DNA of 64,000 nucleotides from Anolis sagrei. Lineage: Eukaryota > Chordata > Lepidosauria > Squamata > Anolidae. Location: the NCBI RefSeq assembly GCF_037176765.1, contig NC_090024.1, positions 72,420,861 to 72,484,860 of the forward strand. The letters are read 5' to 3'. The notes beneath the pieces are model-generated. The model was not told the origin of the DNA and made no database searches. It worked only from the letters and a program-made list of their open reading frames with translations. A program made the translations under genes and the position numbers. Of the stretch, positions 12,180 through 25,127 are shown piece after piece. The stretch's first letter is position 1, and each line of letters starts with the position of its first letter.

Positions 12180-14725
12180 ACAACATAAAACATTTGTGTT
12201 CTGCCATTCTGCAAGACTGAATCCATAATAGGACTACATTTCAATAGTGTTTTGGCATTTCTTCACCAATGCAAAAAAAAAAAATTAATTGTTGATACTG
12301 ACAATTTGAGGAAACAAGCTGTTTATGTATGGGTATCACCCCTTCATTTTAAAATAACCTGTATTGTCATTTTATAATATTACTTGAAAATATTAACACT
12401 CACAAACCTGACTCGTTTTGAATTTTTGGTTTGGAGTAAAGTTTGCAATTATTTTGGAAAATGACCATTGCATTAATAGTGGTTTTTAACTCTAGGGCGA
12501 TTTGTCACTAATGCGTTTTTTACAAAGGAAAAGCTATACAAAGTGCAAAATGGTTTTTAAAAAACCAATCAAAATCACCTTTGCAGAAAATAACATCTCA
12601 TAAATGAGAAGTTAGGCAATTGATCTGTCCCAACATATGATACATTCATGTTAATGCTGTAAATATGATAGAAACCCATGTTGTTGCCTGTTGTTATTCC
12701 CAAAAGTAATGCTTTACAGATAATATTATGACCTGTAAGGCTCATCGTACACTTGACACCTGAATCCCATTATTAGTACGTTTACCTTGAGTGAAAGCTG
12801 GAAATATCTCCTGCACCTTTAGTTTTGTGCAAAGGAGAGAATTCCAACAGGCACTGCTTGTTACCTGGCCTTTCAGACTTTCTCCAGACCTCTGTTCTAA
12901 TGACTGGGCAGATCTCTCCCCGTTCTAGGCAGAAAGTGCACCCATTTAGATCATTATGCTGGCCTCCTGTCTTCTCCCGGATCTGATACAAGCCAATTTG
13001 TCCTTCCTTATGAAGCCCACCATTAGCTTGTAGACTCTGCCCACCACAGACACATACACAATCTTCTTCTTTCCATTTCCATATATCTCTGTCCACAACA
13101 AATGGAAAAAAGATGGCTGTTTATTTCTAAATGATGCAGAAGTTAAGTGGAGTTCGTCATTCAATGATGCTCACTAGTCACAATTGTTTTCCTGCGCAAT
13201 TTTTAATATAGTGGTAAGCCCATTCTCTTTAGCCCCAGCAACTAGAAGAAAAATTGAAAGCGATCACAGGCTTTCTGAAGTGCTCTGCATTACACTCAAA
13301 GCTCACCATTAGGATGCTTCTTTAATCCATTCCCTATCTTATCATCTGACAAAGCAAAAGCCAGGTTGGAAAATATATAACTTTCCTAATCCTAATTTAA
13401 CTGAGTAACACTTTTTTAATTATAGGATTAGTATTCTGATCACAGAACTATGAGAAATCACAGATCCAGAAAGCAGCATCTCCGTGTCATGGTTAAAACT
13501 GCTAATGGTATTCCTAAAATGCAGGATATTCCAGGAACTTTAATGGAATTGCTTGGTTGCTTATACACGTATTTGTTTGATCGGTATATTAGTCACATTG
13601 TTTTAAGATCTGTGGTCACAAAAAGGAAGCTGGAAAAAATCAATGCCTTCTATTAAAATAAGCTAAAGGTACATTTCCTCAAAGAGCAATCATATCAAAT
13701 TTCACTCAATTAATACGCCCCCAAAACTGAATTTAACATATTGCCAGCCCCTCGGTTAACTACCTCTCTAATGAAAGTATCCATAAAAAATGGCCTAAGT
13801 GCTCAGGAATAATGAGAGATGAGAATGGCCAGCATAGATGTGCAATATTTCCTATCCTGGCAAATCTCTGTTGAATAATTCAGCATGATTCATGCGCGCA
13901 CACTCTCTCTCTTCCTTTCCCATAATTTACTGCATGGAGCCTGCATATATTTTGACCTTTCACTGCTTATACATATGCATGCCTTTTTAAGTTCTTTCAG
14001 GAATGAGATTAGAATGAACCAGTAAAACGACTTTTTTTTTTTGCACCTGTACAATTATCTGTGGCGTATATTTAATTGATCAGTAAACATGTTTTACAAG
14101 CTTCCCTTCCTCAGTATCACTTTAACCACCTTGCTGCTACAGTAGAAATCACAAATTTCCCAGAGAGGAAAGAAATCATTTTGTTGCCTTTCTTGCCCTC
14201 CACCCTGAAATCCTGTTTTTATGCTTGTTCTCATTTCTTGATATGTTGTAGGGTATAGAATAATAAAAATTATATCAGGGCATTTCTAGATGTGGTTCTA
14301 TTTCCACAAACTCTTATATAATGTTCAGATTCTAGCCTAGAACCAATGAGATTCTTTGTGCAGCAGTCCCAAAGAACTGAGGAAATGGCTCTTCTGACAT
14401 AGAACCTTCTAACCTAGATCCTTCTGGTCTTGAACACTCTAACCTAGAGTATCATGACTTAGAACATCCTAACTTATATCATTATAACCTAGAGCAAAAA
14501 AAGATTCTTTGTGTAACAGTCCAAAAGGAAGAGGTGGAGAAAGGATTCTTCTAGATTGGAACCTTCTAATCTAAAGTCTTCTGGTCTAGAACACACTAAC
14601 TTAGAGCACCCCAACCTAAAACCACTTAACACTAAATTTTGTTCAAATTGTTTTATATAATAATTGCCTATTGATGTGTCAGTTGTGTTGTGTAAATTTT
14701 GTGATTGTTTTAATTTTGATATGTT
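12180..14725. other. Intergenic, unique-looking, no gene recognised
   Basis: AT-rich, low in repeats. At 14340-14640 there is a loose tandem pattern of CCTAGAACCTTCTAACCTAG type words repeated every 20-25 bases. No gene is seen. Confidence 0.4.
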
Positions 14726-14726
14726 A

Positions 14727-15590
14727 CTTAGAATCATAAAGTTGGAAGAGACCTCGTGGCCCAACCAGTCTAACCCCCACCAAGAAGCAGGAAAATCACA
14801 TTCAAAGAACCCCCAACAGATGGCCATCCAGCCTCTGTTTAAAAGCCCCCAAATAAGAACCCTCCACTACGCTCCAGGGCAGAGAGTTCCACTGCTGAGC
14901 AGCTCTCACAGTCAGGAAGTTCTTCCTAATGTTCAGGTGGGATCTCCTTTTCTGTAGTTTGAAGCCATTGTTCCGTGTCCTACTCTCCAGGGAAGCAGAA
15001 AACAAGCCTGCTTCCTCTTCTCTATGACTTCCCCTCTTGTATTTATACATGGCCATCATGTCTCCTCTCAGCCTTTGCTTCTGTAGGCTAAACATTCCCA
15101 GCTCTTTAAGCTGTTCTTCATAGGGCTTGTTCTCCAGACTCTTGATCATTCTAGTTGCCCTCCTCTGGATACATTCCAGCTTGTCAACATCTCCCTTCAA
15201 TTGTGGTGCCCAGAACTGGACACAGTATTCCAGGTGTGGTCTGACCTTGGAAGAATAGAGGGGTAGCATGACTTCCCTGGATCTAGATACTATACTCCTA
15301 TTGATGCAGCCCAAAATCCAATTGGCATTTTTGCTGCCACATAACATTTTTGGCTCGTGTTCAACTTGTCCACGAGGACCCCAAGATCTTTTTTACACAT
15401 ACTGCTGTCGAGCCAGGCATCCCGCTTTCTGTATCTTTGCATTTCATTTTTTCTGGCTAAGTGGACTATCTTGAATTTGTCCATGCTGAACTTCATTTTG
15501 TTAGTTTTGATTTATCTCTCTAATCTGTTAAGATCATTTTGAATTCTGCTTCAGTCTTTTGGGGGATTAGCTATGCCTCCCAATTTGTTT
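14727..15590 (-). mobile_element. CR1 LINE, truncated, C-terminal reverse-transcriptase remnant
   Basis: On the minus strand, 15496-14802 carries the CR1 ORF2 C terminus in two frames: KDLGVLVDKL, then VRPHLEYCVQFWAPQLKGD, CIQRRATRMIKSLE, ELGMFSLQKQRLRGD, HLNIRKNFLTVRAAQQWNSL and LDGHLLGVL. The 3' end (14727-14760) reads GGTCTCTTCCAACTTTATGA. One frame change separates the two parts. It is 5'-truncated, as is usual for CR1. Confidence 0.88.
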
Positions 15591-15662
15591 TATGTTATCT
15601 ATTTAGTTTTTATCACTGTAAGCCACTCCGAGTCCCTTGTTGGGAGATGGGGCAGGGTATAA

Positions 15663-15697
<35 letters not shown>

Positions 15698-15739
15698 TAC
15701 TATTATTACTATTATTATTTTACACAAAAATGGGTATGG
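15590..15739 (+). repeat. LINE 3' tail with (ATT)n microsatellite
   Basis: CACTGTAAGCCACTCCGAGTC and GGGAGATGGGGCAGGGTATAA are followed by ATT repeats (15661-15719). This is the same tail as at 45350 and 52040. Confidence 0.6.
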
Positions 15740-16440
15740 TTTGATGAGCTGGTATTCTCCCCATATAAACCCAAACGTTGCCATTATCATTATTCAGAGC
15801 ATGACTGAAGGCCTTGCCATTTTTCAAGCACCTTTCCTTTGGCAAGGTATCATTAGAACAGCTGAGTTTGCCACTGATGGCAGGAAGTGCGAGGTGTTTA
15901 ATCACACACACCGTACTTTCTTCTCAGCTCCTGCTGCGGTGATCACAGAGGGCTTGCTGAGAATCTAAAAAGGAGGTCAAGAGATAGGTGATATTTCTTC
16001 CTCCTGCCACCTCAGAGCTCTCACCTCTTCTCTGCAAGCAAAAACCTCGCTGTTGGCTCTTCATCAGCCTGCTCTGAAGTCCTGCTGGAGCAATTGTAAA
16101 CGTAGAATCGCCCAACTGTGCCTGGGCCAGTTTTGCTCACAGCATTTAATTCTCTGGACAAATGATGACTTTGCCATGACACTGCAGCAGCTCAGTTTCA
16201 ACGAAAGGCTTTAAAACCCTGTGCGAGCATTACGTGTGGTGAGATATTGCACTTGCTCTGACGGCAGCTGGACAGAACAAATTGTGCCAACAGCCAGCAG
16301 TGCTGCAGGATTGGAAAACTGAGGGCAGAGTTTGATCCTGGACAACAAAATACATCTTTTGTTTGCAATGGAGTCACTTTCTTTAGAGGTTTCAACCAGC
16401 CTCAGATCTTATGGCTCATGTAGCTGAGCTCGATATTACA
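15740..16440. other. Repeat-poor, high-complexity stretch; candidate conserved element
   Basis: About 700 bp with balanced composition and no repeat wording, between repeat blocks in the gene-poor interval. There is no long open frame. It could be a conserved non-coding element, but conservation cannot be judged from one sequence. Confidence 0.3.
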
Positions 16441-16463
16441 GAGGGTTCGGAACATTCAGCTCA

Positions 16464-17000
16464 TAGTGTGCTGCTTCCCCCCCCCCCCTTCTTTTTCTTT
16501 CCTTTCTTTTTTTCCCCTGGAGCACAGCACTAACACAATTTTTGCCTATGTTCTGTTGATAAGATGACTTGCTAATTTTAAGTGGTGATGTTAACCTTTA
16601 ATGCTTTTATAATTAGTCCATTTGAAGGGCAGTCTGGATGTGTATGAGCCTTCCTACTCTTTTAAGACTGGCCTGTGACATTTCACTTACAAGCTGACCA
16701 TCCTAAACAGGTTTGGCCAAACCCAAGCCCAGGGGTCAGATGCAGCCCCTTGGGCTCTTTTCTCAGACCCTCCTCTCTCTCACCATCCCATTCTTCCTAC
16801 CTTCTCTCTTTCTTTCCTCCTTCCCTCCCTCCATCCTTCCCTTCTACACTTTTGTCCTTCCTTCCTTCTCTCTTTCCTTCCTCCCTCTGCTTCCTTCCTC
16901 CATTCCCTTCCTTCCATGCTTCTCTTCTTTCCCTTCCCCTTCCTTCCTTCCTTCCCTCCGCCCTCCCTCCCTTTCCTTTTTCCTTCCTCCTTTCCTCCTA
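16464..17000. repeat. Polypyrimidine block, (CCTT)n
   Basis: A C-run and T-rich stretch at 16478-16515, then an almost pure pyrimidine strand with CCTT repeats from about 16785 to 17000. Open frames here are low-complexity artefacts. Confidence 0.85.
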
Positions 17001-17182
17001 GGTGATGTTTAGCTGGGAGAAGAGAAGTACAGAAGGAACATGAGAGCCATGTTTCAGGATTTAAAAGGGTGTCCCATTGAGAAGGAGAAGGAGAAGGAGG
17101 AAAGAGAAAATTTACTTTTTGCTGCTCTAGAGACAAGAGAGCAATGGTTTCAAATGACAGGGAAAGAGGTTTGACTGAAAAG

Positions 17183-17382
17183 ATTAGGAAGAACTTCCTG
17201 AGAATAAGAGCTGTTGGAGAGTAGCATAGGCTGTCTCAATGTGGTGGAGTCCCCTTCTCTGGAGCCTTTTCTGCAAAGGCTGTCTATCTGGAGTGCTTGG
17301 ATTGTGCTTTCTGGCATGGCAGGAGGTTGGACTGGATGGCCCTTGGGGGTCTCTTCCAGCTCTAGGATTCTCTAATTCTGTA
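17183..17382 (+). mobile_element. CR1 LINE 3' end
   Basis: ATTAGGAAGAACTTCCTGA, GGAGGTTGGACTGGATGGCC and the terminal CTAGGATTCTCTAATTCT are CR1 3' wording. Confidence 0.8.
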
Positions 17383-18963
17383 TCAAGAGTAAAGTCCACA
17401 GCAGAGGCTAGAAATGGAAATGGAGATAGTTTGGGATGATACAAATCAGACATTTGTTATTGTTATTGTTATCATGTCACTGTTACTATAATTTCAGAAA
17501 GCCAGTATATGGAATAAGTTTTAATGTTTATATTGAAAGGTGCTTTTTGTACTTTTAAAGGTTCTATATTATTTGATGTCATGCCCTATGGCTGGTATAA
17601 TAAACCATTCATTCATTCATATCAGGAATAGGCAATACGGGGTCTAATGGATAAACTTTTCTCTCCCGTCCACCATCTCATCTTGACCAAGGCCAACTCT
17701 TTTGGGACCCCCTGTTTTTTCTTCACTTTCTGCCTTCAAAAGAGAAGAAGAAGGGGAGGAAATAGCAGGGAGGGGACTTGGGGAGAGCCCCTTTCCTCCT
17801 GGCCTGCCCACTCTGCTCCAGCTCACCTTGCAGTCCCCAAGTTAGAAAGTTTGCCCATGCTTGACCTAAAACAACAAAACCGCTGACCACAAAAAGCAGA
17901 ACCTTTTCAGTACTGGTCCTATTTCCCTCCCATGAGATATATGCAGCTCTTTCCCACCCAGACTAACCCAACCCAATGCATAATTTAAAAAAATACTTCT
18001 AAAAGGCACCTTTTCAGTCAGATTGCTTTTAGGAGCCCATTTTCATCTCAAAATGTGGTTCACTTCCCTTCAAAACAACCAGTAGCTTCTTGCTATCGAA
18101 GATGTCATTGCTGTAGCTCATGCAGGGTCTAAGGGTCCTGAAAACGATCCCCAACTATCAAAAGTGCCCAACTCATTCCAGAGCCAGCTTTTTCTTAAGT
18201 AAGTTTATGTCAACCTCTGGAAATTTTGTCCCAACAGAATCCTTAATTTATTTATTCCCAGTGACTGTTTCAGTGGGTCTATTGTAGCCAATTGGAAAGG
18301 ATTTGTGTTTTTGCCTTGTAGTTTTAATATTCATAGGCTTTGAATGACATGTTTCAATTTTCTGTGCATGTCTTTCCTAGGAGGCTTTTTGTCTGGAAAG
18401 GCAGCCTAGAAACACTGGCAATAAATAACAGCAGGCATTTCTACAAAGGCAGAAACCTCTGACAGAATGGATCACCAAATTCATTCAGAAACGTGTCCTC
18501 CACGATTGAAATGGATAACACAGGGGTGGCTTTAAGGAGGGAAAAGGTACACACAAATATAATGAGGCACTCTGCAAAGTCAGAGTCAATCCTTTGAACT
18601 TCAGGGAATCATAATCTATCAATCTGGCTTCCAAAAGATGGATCATCATTTGTTTGGCAAGCATTCAACAGTCAGTTACACGAGTGCTTTGGGAATTGTA
18701 GTTCAAATGTCCTTTCAAGTTACTCATAACAATATCTCAAAGTGACTTTCCCTACTTCCAAACACACTGTACTTTTCATTCGAAACTACTGTATTAAAAC
18801 AAGCTAGGCAAGGGCCATAGAAAATATTTAGAAACTTAACTAAGCCATCATATTTTACAGATTTATTTTGAATGTGTAAATCAAGGAATTTAAATGTGTG
18901 GATACTATTCTAACGAATGCAAGAGTCATGTAATTATACCAAGATATACATATTCATATATAA
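17383..18963. other. Intergenic, nothing recognised
   Basis: No gene or clear repeat. A short CATT run is at 17607-17620. Confidence 0.4.
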
Positions 18964-19275
18964 GGGGGCCGCAGTAGCACAGTGGGTTAAACAGCTAAGC
19001 TACAGAACTTGCTGATTGGAAGGTTGGTGGTTCAAATACACGAGGTGGGGTGAGCTCCCATTGTTAGCCCCAGCTTCTGCCAACCTAGCAGTTCGAAAAC
19101 ATGCAAATGTGAGTAGATCAGTAGGTACCGCTTCAATGGTAACGGTGCTCCATGCAGTCATTCTAGCCACATGAACTAGGAGGTGTCTATGAACAACGCC
19201 AACTCTTTGGCTTAGAAATGGAGATGAGCTCCATTTCCTCCAGAGTCGGTCATGACTAGACAATTTGAACTTTAC
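18964..19275 (+). repeat. ACA/Sauria-type tRNA-derived SINE
   Basis: The head GGGGCCGCAGTAGCACAGTG, B box GGTTCAAATAC, AGCCCCAGCTTCTGCCAACC and GCAAATGTGAGTAGATCAGT run to AGTCGGTCATGACTAGAC. Confidence 0.85.
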
Positions 19276-20449
19276 TAATGTACATATTCCAAGCAGATTT
19301 GTTGATCCAGTAAGGAAAAAAAACAATCTACTTTAAAAAAAACCCAACATTTTCAGTTATATCTATCTAAGTTTGGGTCAGTGTTCATCAGGACACATTA
19401 AATAAAAATATGTTTTTTAAATCTTTTATTTTTACTTTGACTTTCTGTTTTAGAGACATGATTGTGAGGATACTGCTGTTCACACTATGATCAGGAATTT
19501 ATGGTTCAGTGAGCGCTATAGAAGAGCATACAAAAGTGCCATCATAATCCATTCTTACTGACTTTCTAGACATTAGAGGAGTGTTTATGATGCTATGTAT
19601 AAAGTCAGAGAATAGTAAGAGATTCTGACATACAGGGGTGCAGCTGTGGAAAAGGGATAAATGATGATGTTGTCCACCCCATAAACATTCTTCTCCCCCA
19701 ATAAAATGTTCCTTCACTCTCCACTTTCTATCATTTAGCAACTTAAAACGGTAGGTGAGTGTTCAGAAAAATAGCTTAAGTATTCTAGGAAAAGGTGCAG
19801 GGAAAGATTCCAAGGGAATATGAGCGCAGGAAGTATAAGATTTTTAGATATGAATGATTTTCAATGTCCTACTCTGACCACTGAAGGAAAATGTAATTTG
19901 GGAAGCAGAATTCTTATACTGAGCTGTAACCTGCTCATACCACTCTCCTGCCATTGCCACATTTCTGTTCTCAAACTCCATATTTTAATTTCTTCCCTTT
20001 GAAGAGAAAGCAAAAACTGCACAATACCATGAGGCCTGAAGGAATAGTCAAGAACTGTGTAGACACCTGCATCTGGCTGCTCAAAATCACTATGTGCCCT
20101 AAGGGGGAGACAAAAGAGTCAGAAAAGAATAGAAATTTATGCCATCAACTAAGGTCCCAAATGTCTTGGAACAAGCTATTGAATGGCTTAGTCTTGTGAC
20201 ATTTTTGTAGCATTTTTGTTTGTATATCACATTGAAAGCCTTCACAGAAAAAAGAGAAGCATTGCATGCAAACAATAACTTGTCATTCAGATGCTCTCAT
20301 GGAAAACAATGGCTGTTTGCACAATGGAAATAGCAAAATATCAAATCAGTTTATGTTGCAGTCCTTCTATCCATCTCTGGGGCATTTTCCACTTTTGCCA
20401 AATGGCAAGCGCTTTCATTGCTGCCGAATATACTAATGTATAAGTCAAC
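19276..20449. other. Intergenic, unassigned
   Basis: No gene is recognised. From about 20386 the sequence belongs to an unclassified repeat (AATATACTAATGTATAAGTC) that continues at 21243 beyond the LTR insertion. Confidence 0.4.
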
Positions 20450-20454
20450 CTCAT

Positions 20455-21237
20455 TGTGCTGTCGCACGCTGGGCCTGTGCATATGACTGTAGACAGGACA
20501 TAAATTCTGTGTGCCCAACGGGACGCCGGGGCTGCCTCAGATTAAAGGCCCTTGGACCTCCCCAAAACAAAGTTCTGTAGAGGCTTAAAGTAAGTCCAAC
20601 AAAGTTCTTTATTGATGAAAAACAAACAGGTACTTTAAAGCTTTCTTAACAGTCTATAGGCTCTTGCAATCTTGTTCACTGGGAACAGGCACTATCTTCA
20701 TAACTATATAATAACTAATGGGGAAATCCTTAACTTCCAATCTGGGCAGTCTGTACTTGCCTCTGTTGGCGTGGACCCCCTGCACCCGGTACCAACTACA
20801 TCTGGCTTCCACGAGCGACCCTTACCAAGCAGAGCTTTGTAGACTTCCAGGGAAAAAGAAGGAGTTCGGGTTTCAGTGATGGCCGGCTGAAGTCTCTCAG
20901 CAAAGGAGCTGTAAGGCTGCAAAATCCTCAGCCAAGCTATGGGCTGTATATCTCCCCGGCCAAGCCGTAGAAGACGAAGCTTTCTACAGGCGCTCTTGGT
21001 TTCATGTCCTGTATGGAAAGCTGCTCTGTGTGGACTGACTCAAAAAGGCTCCTATTCCCTCCAAAACTCAAAAAGGGGCGGGACCAGGGAACCTAACGAT
21101 AATTGACTGGTGGCTTGCCCTATGATTGCAGCCAAAAGAAGCGACCTATCTGCTGAGTCCCTGAAACTTAGGACTACAACGAACATTAAATGCAAAGCAA
21201 ACAAAATTGGAGCTCCTGGTACAGTTGTACCAGCACA
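20455..21237 (-). mobile_element. Solo LTR of an LTR retroelement (fossil)
   Basis: A 783-bp unit bounded by TGTGCTG and CAGCACA, flanked by a perfect 5-bp duplication CTCAT (20450-20454 and 21238-21242). It is GC-richer than its surroundings. An AATAAA on the minus strand near the low-coordinate end suggests minus orientation. No internal retroelement region is present. A 5-bp duplication fits Gypsy-like or ERV-like families; I cannot decide which. It sits inside an older unclassified repeat, and its clean ends suggest moderate age. Confidence 0.75.
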
Positions 21238-21242
21238 CTCAT

Positions 21243-22710
21243 ATATAAATCAAGGGCAGGTTTTGGAGTCAAAATTGTGGCTTTTGACCTGACCTGTTGA
21301 TAAGTTAGAGAAATGGGGAAATTAACATAGAAAAATATACTCCAGCGCTGCCAGAGGTGGCCGGCTGCCCCTGGTTGCCACCACCATTATTTTTCACCCA
21401 GATATTTTGAAATGTTAGAAGTGGTACAATGGCAGAGGGAATAGAGGTGCTTCCTTTAGGTTCTCCCAGGACAAAGTAATCTCTTGCCTTTACAAGTGCA
21501 CACCTCTCTACTCAGAGAGAGTTAAGTTACTTACATTGACACATGGATAGATTAAACCAGGTTTTGGGGGACGATTTTGAATTTAAAGTTGTAAAATTAT
21601 ACATGTGTATATACAGTATATTTCTAGGGCAATTAACATAAATATACACTTCCGTGTGGTTTTCTTTTTAAAAGGAAGTTAGTTGTGGCTACAGAGAAGA
21701 GAGGAAAAGGTTCTCTGCTTATGTGCAAAAACATTTCCTTCATTATTACTTCAGACCTGTAAGAACTTAACACCATCAGGCAACTCAAATTACATTTATG
21801 TGACGCCCCCATGTCTGCTCTGCTGTTCTGCGTGCTTAAAACTGGGGTTTTTCCCAGTGTGGAACTATGCTTGTTTGCAAAGGATCCATCCACTATTGTT
21901 TAAAATTCTTTGTTATCTTATGAAATATTCAGTTCCCGGCCTGGGGAAAAGATCAAACATGATCTGAGACATTGTGTGGGCTATGTCCATTTCCCTCCTG
22001 CTGATAAAATGAAGGAGAAAAATGCACCAAGACACAAGAAAAGAAATCTGGCCGATCTGTCAAGTACAGAGCAGATGAAAAAGATGCTGATACCTCATTT
22101 CAATGGCTCCTTGAATTCAAATGCCCTTATCTTCTACTGAAACTAAGTTTCAAGTGCACACAATGGCACACATTTTCCCATTCACTCCATCTTTCTTTTA
22201 GCACTCTTTTTTCTCTACTACTGTCAAAATATAGCAATCATCCATTCCTGGCAGCAGGAACTTGTCTTTTGTGTATAATAATCCATAATATATACTCTCG
22301 CAAAGGGGCAGGCTTGGGAGAAGGGGCTGGGCATAATTTAAAAATATGCAAAGCAGGGGAAAAGACTAACATTAAAAACCAGTGACATATTTAGTGTAAA
22401 GGGTAGTCCATACTAGAGGAAACATAGATTCACCTGTAAGAAAGATGCTCTCATCTGCATTTGCACAACTGTGACCCTCAAAATATGTTAGATCTCCAGT
22501 AAACATTTTACATGAATAAAATAACATAATGGAAAATCAAACACAGTGGGCAGGCCAAATGCATGACATAAAATGATAAAACTCTGGATGAGATAGCAAT
22601 GAAAAAGGTATATTTGTGGGGGGGGGGGCTCATAGGGGATGGAACAGTGGAATTAGACTTTCAAAAAGGGTGGGGAGGGATGTGCAATATGAAGAACTGA
22701 ACAGTTTCCC
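21243..22710. other. Intergenic, unclassified repeat remnant then unique DNA
   Basis: 21243 to about 21600 continues the repeat interrupted by the LTR (TATATAAATCAAGGGCAGGT). The remainder is unassigned. No gene. Confidence 0.4.
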
Positions 22711-22964
22711 TATAATCATAGAGTCATCAAGTTGGGAGAGGACACATGGGCCATCAGGTGCAACCCTCTGCCATGCAGGAACACACAGTCCAAGCACTCC
22801 TGACAGATGGCCATCCAGCCTGATTAATAACCTCCAGGGAAAGAAATCCCATCACGATCCTAGGCAGCACATTCAACTGCTGAACAGCTCTTACCATCAG
22901 GAAGTTCTTCCTAATGTTTAGGTGGAATCCTTTTTCCTGCAAGTTGAATCTATTGCCATCCTGG
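22711..22964 (-). mobile_element. CR1 LINE 3' fragment
   Basis: On the minus strand: AACATTAGGAAGAACTTCCT, GATGGCCATCTGTCAGGAGT and the ATGATTATA end. Confidence 0.75.
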
Positions 22965-23815
22965 AGTGAAATGAAACATATTCCATATTCTTCCTCACCA
23001 ATGAGTTATTTTATTCAGGAACAACACCCCACAGCCTCTTTTAATTTTAGAATTTCTGTCAGATCAAAATTTGATGATGGAACAAGAGAAGCCACATTTT
23101 TGCTAACTAAAAAGTAGATGTATGCTTCTAGAACCACAATTTGCATCTAAAACGAATTGTGCCTGTTCTTCCACACCTTGTTCTGAGAGGGGAAAAACAA
23201 GAAAAAAATGGGGCAGCAATTTGACTTGGAGAATCACAAATAAGACCAGAACACATGATCCACATATTGCTAATGCTTACCCAACTTGGAACACCTTAAC
23301 TCAGTTCCCAAACTCTAGTCCTCCAGGGGTTTTGGATTTCTACTCCCAGAAATCCAAGCCAAATTGGTCAGCAGCCAGCAATTTTGAAAGGTGGTATTTA
23401 AAACATCTGGAAAATCAACATTTGGGAACCACAATTTTAACTACGTAGCATTCTCTTTCTTAAAAATGCATGGCCTTTGGGAAGTGGGTTGTCTATTCAG
23501 CCATCTCATTAAATTAAGTTTTAACAACACACTTCAAATCATGCCTTCCAGTTTTTGGTTTGCAGATCACCATCTATGCTTGATAGTCAATATTTTACGT
23601 CTATTTCAAGTTAAACTTACTGAAGTAGATGTTGGGCTCATGGTTAAATTAAGCTATTGCCTCTGCTGACCTAAACAGAAAGCATCCTCTTCCCTTCTTT
23701 GTGTTGTTGATGTTTAGAATACACACTCATTTCCAATTATTTACTGAGCCAAGTTATTGAAAATACGGAAGTTTCTCGATGCCTTCATTGTCTAGAGTTG
23801 TGTAAATAATATGGG
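22965..23815. other. Intergenic, one degenerate MITE
   Basis: At 23300-23430 a decayed foldback of the CCCAAA..GGGAACCAC type is visible. Nothing else is recognised. Confidence 0.35.
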
Positions 23816-23816
23816 G

Positions 23817-23847
<31 letters not shown>

Positions 23848-24090
23848 GGCTTTCTTAATGTTCAGCCATAAACCTGCCTTTTGAACTTGCTTGGCATTTT
23901 TAGTAAATGTTCCAAGCTTTTGCTATTTTCTGCCAATAGTATGGCATCATCTGCATATCTGAAATTGTTAGTGCTCCTTCCTCCAATTTCACCTTGTTAT
24001 AGCATATCGTTTTCTTTAGAGCAATCCATAAATATACAATCAAAAGGGTTTGTTTTTTTTTTATAAAGCACAGGCACAACTAAAGCCTCT
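23815..24090 (-). mobile_element. RTE-type LINE fragment with YADD motif
   Basis: On the minus strand a frame reads NNFRYADDAILLAENSKSLE, the catalytic palm motif of RTE/BovB-type reverse transcriptases, followed by broken frames. A 30-nt poly-T run (23818-23847) abuts it. Strongly truncated. Confidence 0.6.
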
Positions 24091-25124
24091 TGCTTTCCTT
24101 GAGCATCTGGCAATTCTCACTCCATGTACAGTATTATTTGTTGTAAATTTTTTAGTATTACCTTCCTTTATTTTAGCAGTTTTATACTTATTTATGCAAT
24201 GCTTTTGACACAAAATGTATATATAGTATTACCTTGCTTGCATGGGAAATTACTGCAGTGGTCCTGTGGCTAATGAAATCCCTGGTTTCTCCTTTTTGAA
24301 GTCCTTTATCTATTGTGTCTTATGCTGGAACTAGAACAGCATGGTTTAAATTCAGCCTCAGTATTTTAAATCAGTGATCTAAAGCAGTTTAACTCAAGGA
24401 GGGGTTTTAATCAGTCAGTTTCAATTACTGACTCAAATCACATTGGTATTGATGCTGCTTTGTAGATTCCTTCAAAAATGAGGGAAGTCTGATTAATGTA
24501 CCATATTCATTAACTACTAATGCAGTATTACTTGCATTGTTTACCCTTGCACTGCAGACTGTTTTCTGAAAAAATCTTTGAATAGTATACTGATTTTCTT
24601 ATGGGTAACATCTAGGCAATTTGCAAGGTTAAGTATAGGCATGAATAAATATGCAAACCTAACAAGCTGGTGTTGATCTTTTTACCCAGCTGAACAGCAT
24701 AAAAAGGAGGTACACAGAAATGAGTGATTAGAAAAAGAAGTGGTCATTATTGGGCAGACTAGAACAATTAAATGCCTTTGCTTGGCCAGTAAATATTCAT
24801 ATTTGATAAATTTTCCTCCCATATCAGAGAGCAGCAGCCAACAAATCTGCAACTTCAGGGCCCGTGCTGTGGCTCTGTCTTACTCACACCCCTTGTTTCT
24901 CTCCTTTCTTAGTGGCCTCATGGAAGAATCCAATTCAAGGCCAAATTAATGCTGCAAATTAGATGTTGTCATTTTGTCGTGTCAGGAGCGACTTGAAAAA
25001 CTGCATGTTGTCATAAGGTTGTTTTAAGATAATGCCAATTAATGTACTAATTGAGGTAACCATCTTGGTTTTAAAGGGTTCATTTATTTGCAATCATAGA
25101 AAGTAGGTTTATGTACCAAACTAT
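24091..25124. other. Intergenic, mostly unassigned
   Basis: A short SINE end lies at 24975-25008 (GTGTCAGGAGCGACTTGAAA). No gene is seen. Confidence 0.4.
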
Positions 25125-25127
25125 GTG

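Noticed and set aside
14802-15347. 181-codon minus-strand open frame, the longest in the first 50 kb
   Set aside because: It is the ORF2 C terminus of a truncated CR1 LINE, not a host gene.
16675-17136. Leu/Pro/Ser-rich frames
   Set aside because: They are translations of a (CCTT)n polypyrimidine block.
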